From contig NZ_JADWPD010000015.1 of NCBI RefSeq assembly GCF_017308975.1, forward strand, positions 1-35,475: a stretch of DNA of 35,475 nucleotides, written 5' to 3'. The position numbers were made by a program, and so were the translations under genes. The stretch is from Amycolatopsis sp. MtRt-6 (lineage in GTDB: Bacteria; Actinomycetota; Actinomycetes; Mycobacteriales; Pseudonocardiaceae). A model generated the notes under the pieces. That model saw only the letters and a program-made list of their open reading frames with translations, was not told where the DNA came from and made no database searches. Positions 30,601-35,475 of this stretch are shown piece by piece (position 1 is the first letter of the stretch; each line of letters opens with the position of its first letter).

Positions 30601-30634
30601 CGGGGTGGGACGAAGGTCCTGATCTGCTGTGACC

Positions 30635-30675
30635 GAGGTCCTGTGAAGCGGCCCCGGCGTTCTCACCAGGACCTC
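30635..30675. terminator. Inverted repeat before ccdA
   Basis: GAGGTCCTG (30635-30643) and CAGGACCTC (30667-30675) are perfect 9-base arms with a 23-base GC-rich loop, just before the ccdA start at 30695. A related AAGGTCCTG is at 30613-30621. It could be a terminator for the secreted-protein gene or an operator for ccdA. Confidence 0.4.
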
Positions 30676-30694
30676 ACTGCCTACCCTCAACGGG

Positions 30695-31468
30695 GTGAAC
30701 TCCGTGACCGAGCTGGCGATCTCCGGGCCGCTGCTGCTCGCCGCGGGCGTCGCGCTGCTGGCCGGAGCCGTCTCCTTCGCGTCGCCGTGCGTGGTGCCGC
30801 TCGTGCCGGGGTACCTCGCCTACCTCGCGGCGCTCGTCGGGGCCGACGCGCCCGCTGTCAGCGCCGACGAAGAACGCAAGCACGGGCGGTGGGCCGTCGT
30901 CGGGGCGGCGCTGCTGTTCGTGCTCGGGTTCACCGTCGTCTTCGTCGCCACGCTGGGCACGCTCGTCTGGCTCGCCGACACGCTCGTGCTCAACCAGGAC
31001 GTGCTGCAGCGCCTCGGCGGGGTGCTGACCATCGCCATGGCCCTGGTGTTCCTCGGCTGGATCCCCGGCCTGCAGCGCGAGGTCCGCTCGCACCACGTCC
31101 CGCGTGGTGGCGTCTGGAGCGCTCCGCTGCTCGGCGCGATCTTCGGGCTCGGCTGGACGCCGTGCATCGGCCCGACCCTGTCCGCGGTCATGACGCTGGC
31201 CAGCGCCACCGGTGGTGCCGAAGCCCGCGGATACCTGCTGATCGCCGTCTACTGCCTCGGCCTCGGGCTGCCGTTCCTGCTCATCGCGCTCGGCGCCCGC
31301 TGGGCCGTGCGCGCCACCGACTGGGTCCGCCGGCACGGCCGCCAGGTGCAGATCTTCGGCGGCGTGCTGCTGCTGGCCGTCGGCATCCTGCTGGTCACCG
31401 GCGTCTGGGGAGATTTGATGGGCTGGCTCCGCAACGAGCTCACGGGTGATCTGAGGCTGCCGCTGTGA
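30695..31468 (+). CDS. ccdA: Cytochrome c biogenesis protein CcdA
   Basis: The 257-residue polytopic protein of the DsbD/CcdA family carries reducing power from cytoplasmic thioredoxin across the membrane. The two redox cysteines are Cys32 in SFASPCVVPLVPGY and Cys157 in GWTPCIGPTL, each in a symmetric helix, with about six hydrophobic helices overall. Partners are the thioredoxin lipoprotein encoded upstream and, through it, the ResB/CcsB haem lyase. GTG 30695 has only a weak ribosome site. The stop overlaps resB as GTGA. Confidence 0.95.
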   Translation: MNSVTELAISGPLLLAAGVALLAGAVSFASPCVVPLVPGYLAYLAALVGADAPAVSADEERKHGRWAVVGAALLFVLGFTVVFVATLGTLVWLADTLVLNQDVLQRLGGVLTIAMALVFLGWIPGLQREVRSHHVPRGGVWSAPLLGAIFGLGWTPCIGPTLSAVMTLASATGGAEARGYLLIAVYCLGLGLPFLLIALGARWAVRATDWVRRHGRQVQIFGGVLLLAVGILLVTGVWGDLMGWLRNELTGDLRLPL

Positions 31469-33060
31469 CGACCACCGAGGCGCCGCCCAAGACTCCGCAA
31501 GGCCCGACGCCCGCGAAGCGCACCTTCGCTTTCCTCCGCAACACCTGGCGCGGCCTGACGTCGATGCGCACCGCGCTCGTCCTGCTCTTCCTGCTCGCGC
31601 TGGCCGCCCTGCCGGGCGCGCTGCTGCCGCAGCGGACGCTGAACGCCCCCAAGGTCGCCGAGTACATCAGCGCCCACGGCTGGTGGGGCACCCTGCTCGA
31701 CAAGCTCGAGTTCTACGACGTCTACTCCAGCATCTGGTTCTCGGCCATCTACCTGCTGCTGATGATCTCGCTCGTCGGCTGCCTGACCCCGCGCAGCTTC
31801 GAGTACGTCAAGGCCATGCGCGCCAAGCCGGTGCTGACGCCGCGCAACCTGGCCCGGATGCCGCACCATCGGATCGGCCGGGGCAAGTCCGACGTCTCCG
31901 CCGAGATCGCCGCCGCCCACAAGCAGCTCTCCGGCTGGCGCCGCGTCGAGCGCGAAGAGGCCGGCGGCGTCCGCACGATCTCGGCCGAACGCGGGTTCCT
32001 GCGCGAGACCGGCAACCTCGTCTTCCACTTCAGCATGCTCGGCCTGATCGTGTTCTTCGCCCTCGGCAAGCTCTTCGGCTACGAAGGCCAGGTCATCGTC
32101 CAGGCCGACGGCAGCACGTTCTGCAACTCCGGCATCTACAACTACGACTCCTTCAACGCCGGCCTGCGCGTCGACGGCACCGACCTCAACCCGTTCTGCG
32201 TGAAGATCAACGACTTCACCGCGCGCTACACCGAGTCGGGCCAGCCGGACTACTACCACTCGAACATCGAGTACCAGTCCGGCGCCGACCTGGACACGAA
32301 CACCTGGCGCCCGTACGGCCTCGAGGTCAACTCGCCGCTGCGCACCGCCGGCGACCGCGTCTACCTGCTCGGCCACGGCTACTCGCCGAAGTTCACGGTC
32401 ACCTTCCCGGACGGCTCGCAGCGCACCCAGAACACCCAGTGGCGCACGGTCGACCCGGCCACGATGCTCGCCGAGGGCGCGACGAAGTTCGACCAGCCCG
32501 GCGTCACCGACGAGGTGCAGCGGCGGACCCGCCAGCTGGCCATCACCGGCCTGTTCGCCCCGACGGCGTTCCTGCACGGCAGCGTCCTGACGTCGTCGGC
32601 GCCGGAGGCGAGCGACCCCGCCGTCGCCGTCGACGTCCTGCGCGGCGACCTCGGCCTCGACGCCGGGCGTGGCCAGTCCGTCTTCGAGGTCGACCAGTCG
32701 CTGGTCGACGACGGCAGGCTGAAGAAGGTCGCCCGCGAGAACCTGAAGGTCGGCCAGGAGATCAAGCTCGACGACGGCACGAAGATCCGCTTCGACGGCG
32801 TCGGCCAGTGGGTCTCGCTCCAGGTTTCCCACGACCCGACGCAGGGGTTCGTGCTCGGCTTCGCCATCGCGATGTTCCTCGGTCTCGGCGCGTCCCTGCT
32901 GGTCAAGCGCCGCCGGCTGTGGGTGCGGGTGAAACCGGGGACCGAAGACGACCCGGGTACCGTGATCGAGGTGGCCGGGCTGGCCCGCACCGACCAGGCC
33001 GGGTACGGCGAAGAGTTCCACCGGGTCAGCGAACGCCTGCTCAGCGGGCAGAAGGGCTGA
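31465..33060 (+). CDS. resB: Cytochrome c biogenesis protein ResB (Ccs1)
   Basis: The 531-residue System II haem-ligation subunit has three N-terminal helices (about 37-57, 84-104, 183-200), a large extracytoplasmic domain (about 205-460, including CNSGIYNYDSFNAGLRVDG), and a fourth helix (GFVLGFAIAMFLGLGASLL) before a basic cytoplasmic tail. With CcsB it delivers haem to apocytochrome c outside the membrane. It is coupled to ccdA by a GTGA overlap and separated from ccsB by three bases. Confidence 0.96.
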   Translation: MTTTEAPPKTPQGPTPAKRTFAFLRNTWRGLTSMRTALVLLFLLALAALPGALLPQRTLNAPKVAEYISAHGWWGTLLDKLEFYDVYSSIWFSAIYLLLMISLVGCLTPRSFEYVKAMRAKPVLTPRNLARMPHHRIGRGKSDVSAEIAAAHKQLSGWRRVEREEAGGVRTISAERGFLRETGNLVFHFSMLGLIVFFALGKLFGYEGQVIVQADGSTFCNSGIYNYDSFNAGLRVDGTDLNPFCVKINDFTARYTESGQPDYYHSNIEYQSGADLDTNTWRPYGLEVNSPLRTAGDRVYLLGHGYSPKFTVTFPDGSQRTQNTQWRTVDPATMLAEGATKFDQPGVTDEVQRRTRQLAITGLFAPTAFLHGSVLTSSAPEASDPAVAVDVLRGDLGLDAGRGQSVFEVDQSLVDDGRLKKVARENLKVGQEIKLDDGTKIRFDGVGQWVSLQVSHDPTQGFVLGFAIAMFLGLGASLLVKRRRLWVRVKPGTEDDPGTVIEVAGLARTDQAGYGEEFHRVSERLLSGQKG

Positions 33061-33063
33061 GGC

Positions 33064-34032
33064 ATGCCGATCAACGAGACGTTGTCGCAGTACAGCGACT
33101 GGCTGTACACCACCGCCGCGGCGATCTACGTCGTCGCGCTGATGATGACGCTGGTCGAGCAGGGCTTCGGCGCCAAGGGCAGGCTCGCCACCGAGCGCGC
33201 CAAGCTGCGGGCGCGCGAGCTCGTCGGCGCCGGCGGGCCGCCGGTCGAGGAGGTCCCGGCCGCGCCGCGCGAGGTCGGCAAGCCCGAGCGGATCGGCCGG
33301 ATGGGCGCGGCGCTGCTCGTGCTCGGCGCGCTGCTGCAGCTGGCGGCGATCGTGCTGCGCGGGCTCGCCGTGCACCGCGCGCCGTGGGGCAACATGTACG
33401 AGTACGGCATGGCGGTCACCTTCATCACGGTGGTGACCTGGCTGATCGTGATGTGGAAGTTCCCGGTCCGGCACCTCACCGGCTTCCTGCTGCTGCCCGT
33501 CGTGATCCTGATGTTCATCAACGGCACGCTGCTGTACACGATCGCGGCGCCGGTGCAGCCCGCGCTGCAGTCGTACTGGCTGGTCATCCACGTCTCGGCG
33601 GCCATCATCGGCTCCGGCGTCTTCCTGGTGCCGGGCGTGGCGAGCGTGCTCTACCTGTTCCGCGCCGCCTACGACAAGGACAACACGAAGTTCGCGCGGT
33701 TCGCCCCGAAGCTGCCCGAGGCCGACGTCCTCGACCGGATCGCCTACCGGACCACCATCTTCGCCTTCCCGGTGTTCACCTTCGGCGTGCTCTGCGGCGC
33801 GGTCTGGGCCGAGTCGGCGTGGGGCCGGTTCTGGGGCTGGGACCCGAAGGAGACCGTCGCGTTCATCGCCTGGGTCGTCTACGCGGCCTACCTGCACTCG
33901 CGGGCGACCGCGGGCTGGCGCGGAGCCCGGGCGGCGGCCATCAACATCGTCGGGTTCGCCGCGATCGTCTTCAACCTGTTCTTCGTGAACCTCGTCACCG
34001 CGGGCCTGCACTCCTACGCCGGGGTGGGCTGA
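33064..34032 (+). CDS. ccsB: Cytochrome c biogenesis protein CcsB (CcsA family haem handler)
   Basis: The 322-residue protein is the haem-handling subunit of System II. The Trp-rich haem-binding motif is WGRFWGWDPKE (253-263), and candidate haem-ligand histidines include His104 (LAVHRAPWGN), His176 (LVIHVSAA) and His278 (YLHSR). About eight hydrophobic helices are visible. A cytoplasmic loop of about 40 residues (41-80) is Glu/Pro-rich. It is the last gene of the ccdA-resB-ccsB unit and is followed by the MinD-like gene, as in mycobacteria. Confidence 0.96.
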   Translation: MPINETLSQYSDWLYTTAAAIYVVALMMTLVEQGFGAKGRLATERAKLRARELVGAGGPPVEEVPAAPREVGKPERIGRMGAALLVLGALLQLAAIVLRGLAVHRAPWGNMYEYGMAVTFITVVTWLIVMWKFPVRHLTGFLLLPVVILMFINGTLLYTIAAPVQPALQSYWLVIHVSAAIIGSGVFLVPGVASVLYLFRAAYDKDNTKFARFAPKLPEADVLDRIAYRTTIFAFPVFTFGVLCGAVWAESAWGRFWGWDPKETVAFIAWVVYAAYLHSRATAGWRGARAAAINIVGFAAIVFNLFFVNLVTAGLHSYAGVG

Positions 34033-34108
34033 GCATCCCGCGCGTCCGCCGACTACCGTCGACACCGGGGGACCGAGTGTCTTGCGGAGCGCGTGGAGGT
34101 TTTCACCG

Positions 34109-35392
34109 GTGACCGGACCCAGCGAAGAATCGGCTCCTGGCCACCGCGAACAGGCCGACCCGGCCGCTGCCGGCCTGTTCGCCGACGACCGGACGGACTC
34201 GCACCCGCACCCCGAGGCGTCGGGGGCCTACGACGTGCAGCCGACGCAGGCGGTGACCCCGCCGCCCAACCCGGCGGTGTCCGGCCCGCACCAGGTCAAC
34301 CCCGGGGTGTCGGGGCCGCACCAGGTGCCCTACGGCTACGACCAGAACCTGCCGCCGCTGCAGCCGCAGCAGTACCAGGCGCAGGCGCAGTACCCGCCTT
34401 CGGGCCTGCCGCAGCCCCAGGGCGGCCGGCACGCGGCGCCGCAGCAGCCGGGCGGGCACGGCCACGACCTGTCGACCGCACACCTGGTCAAGCAGACCAA
34501 GCGGCCCCCGCAGTCCGGCTGGCGCAAGGCGCTCTACGTCGGCACCGGCAAGCTGGTCAACCCGGGGGAGAGCCCGGCGGACACCCGCCGCCGCGAGCTC
34601 ATCGCCCGCGTCAACCAGCCGCTGCGCGGGTGCTACAAGATCGCGATGCTGTCGCTCAAGGGCGGCGTCGGCAAGACCACGGTGACGACCACGCTGGGCT
34701 CGACGTTCGCGTCCCTGCGCGGCGACCGCGTGGTGGCGGTGGACGCCAACCCGGACCGCGGCACGCTGTCGCAGAAGATCCCCCTGGAAACGACGGCGAC
34801 GGTCCGTCACCTGCTGCGCGACGCGGCCCGCATCACGCGCTACAGCGACGTCCGGTCGTACACGTCCCAGGGCTCGAGCCGGCTGGAGATCCTGGCGAGC
34901 GAGCAGGACCCGGCCGTGTCGGAGGCCTTCTCCGAGGACGACTACCGGCGCACGGTCAACCTGCTGGAGCACTTCTACAACATCGTGCTCACCGACTGCG
35001 GGACCGGCCTGATGCACTCGGCGATGAAGGGCGTCCTGGACGTCGCGGACGCGCTGGTGGTGGTCTCGTCCGGCTCGGTCGACGGCGCCCGCAGCGCCTC
35101 GGCCACGCTGGACTGGCTCGAGGCCCACGGCTACGGCGAGCTGGTCAAACGCTCGGTGGCGGTGATCAACTCGGTCCGCCCGAAGGGTGGCTCCGTCGAC
35201 CTCGACAAGCTGTCGGCGCACTTCGGCGCGAAGGTCCGGGCGGTGTGCAAGGTGCCGTTCGACCCGCACCTGGAGGAAGGCGCGGAGATCGAGCTGGACC
35301 GCCTCTCCGGCGACACGCGCCTGGCGCTGCTGGAGCTGGCGGCCACCGTCGCCGACGGCTTCGCCACCCCGCTCTCGCAGGGCTACCGCTGA
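34109..35392 (+). CDS. MinD/ParA-family ATPase with a Pro/Gln-rich N-terminus
   Basis: The 427-residue protein starts with about 120 residues of Pro/Gln/Gly-rich sequence, including a doubled VSGPHQV, then a linker and a deviant-Walker P-loop ATPase domain: LKGGVGKTTVTTTLG (Walker A KGGVGKTT at 184-191), VVAVDANPDRGTL and IVLTDCGTGL. The type resembles the EspI/MinD-like ATPases of actinobacteria more than chromosomal ParA, and Rv0530 lies in the same place after ccsA. GTG 34109 has GGAGG nine bases upstream; TTG 34082 is a less likely start. A role in polar or membrane localisation is inferred only from the family. Confidence 0.9.
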   Translation: MTGPSEESAPGHREQADPAAAGLFADDRTDSHPHPEASGAYDVQPTQAVTPPPNPAVSGPHQVNPGVSGPHQVPYGYDQNLPPLQPQQYQAQAQYPPSGLPQPQGGRHAAPQQPGGHGHDLSTAHLVKQTKRPPQSGWRKALYVGTGKLVNPGESPADTRRRELIARVNQPLRGCYKIAMLSLKGGVGKTTVTTTLGSTFASLRGDRVVAVDANPDRGTLSQKIPLETTATVRHLLRDAARITRYSDVRSYTSQGSSRLEILASEQDPAVSEAFSEDDYRRTVNLLEHFYNIVLTDCGTGLMHSAMKGVLDVADALVVVSSGSVDGARSASATLDWLEAHGYGELVKRSVAVINSVRPKGGSVDLDKLSAHFGAKVRAVCKVPFDPHLEEGAEIELDRLSGDTRLALLELAATVADGFATPLSQGYR

Positions 35393-35407
35393 CCAGGTCA
35401 CCGTCCC

Positions 35408-35475
35408 GGGGGGGGGGGGTTATTGGGGTTGAAAACCCCAAAACACACACCACCCGCGGCGGGGGCGGGGATGGG
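35408..35475. other. Low-complexity window end, probable sequencing or assembly artefact
   Basis: A run of 12 G is followed by TTGGGGTT-GAA-AACCCCAA, a CA-repeat and G-rich sequence unlike the balanced high-GC composition of the rest. It starts about 15 bases after the last stop codon and contains no gene. Confidence 0.6.

Noticed and set aside
1..35475. Hidden phage, transposon or biosynthetic cluster
   Set aside because: No transposase, integrase, phage structural, PKS or NRPS signature is present; the gene order is largely a conserved actinobacterial core.

Overview
The window is GC-rich actinobacterial chromosome. The gene order follows the Mycobacterium tuberculosis block Rv0497-Rv0530 (proC, excisionase-like regulator, bS22, GalE2-like SDR, acyltransferase, SerB1-like HAD, glutaredoxin, hemACDB, hemL, phosphatase, thioredoxin, CcdA, ResB, CcsB, MinD-like). 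It also carries rex and a BldN/RsbN-type sigma/anti-sigma pair, as Streptomyces does. That mixture, together with codon use and several short palindromic intergenic repeats, suggests a Pseudonocardiales organism such as Amycolatopsis. The genus is an inference. I see no prophage, transposase, CRISPR array, tRNA or rRNA.

Layout. 1-5.1 kb: the 3' part of a proline-rich membrane protein, a TIM-barrel isomerase, a thioesterase, proC, a small HTH regulator and the 33-residue ribosomal protein bS22. 5.1-7.3 kb: an SDR and an acyltransferase. 7.3-11.3 kb (minus strand): an upstream small ORF, BldN-like sigma factor, RsbN-like anti-sigma, HAD phosphatase and CPBP protease. 11.5-15.5 kb: an AMP-forming ligase, a glutaredoxin-like protein, a five-helix molybdopterin oxidoreductase and a fasciclin lipoprotein. 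15.5-21.9 kb: rex-hemA-hemC-hemD-hemB behind a Rex operator. 21.9-23.3 kb: three small membrane proteins. 23.3-27.0 kb: a four-gene MacA/MacB-type export operon ending in a DUF5666 protein. 27.0-27.5 kb: divergent tspO. 27.6-34.0 kb: hemL, histidine phosphatase, thioredoxin lipoprotein, a small secreted protein, ccdA, resB and ccsB. 34.1-35.4 kb: a MinD/ParA-like ATPase. The last ~70 bases look like a poor contig end.

The unifying theme is tetrapyrrole and cytochrome c supply. hemA, hemL, hemB, hemC and hemD make uroporphyrinogen III from glutamyl-tRNA. Rex would tie hemA expression to the NADH/NAD+ ratio. CcdA, the thioredoxin, ResB and CcsB form a System II cytochrome c maturation pathway, and TspO is a candidate porphyrin-binding protein beside hemL.

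I do not see a clearly new multi-gene system. The strongest less-obvious signals are: a BldN-type promoter in front of the anti-sigma gene; a 40-codon ORF coupled to the sigma gene; a 26-codon ORF joining rex and hemA by ATGA overlaps on both sides; and three families of palindromic intergenic repeats, one of which supplies the last codons and stop of a secreted protein gene.
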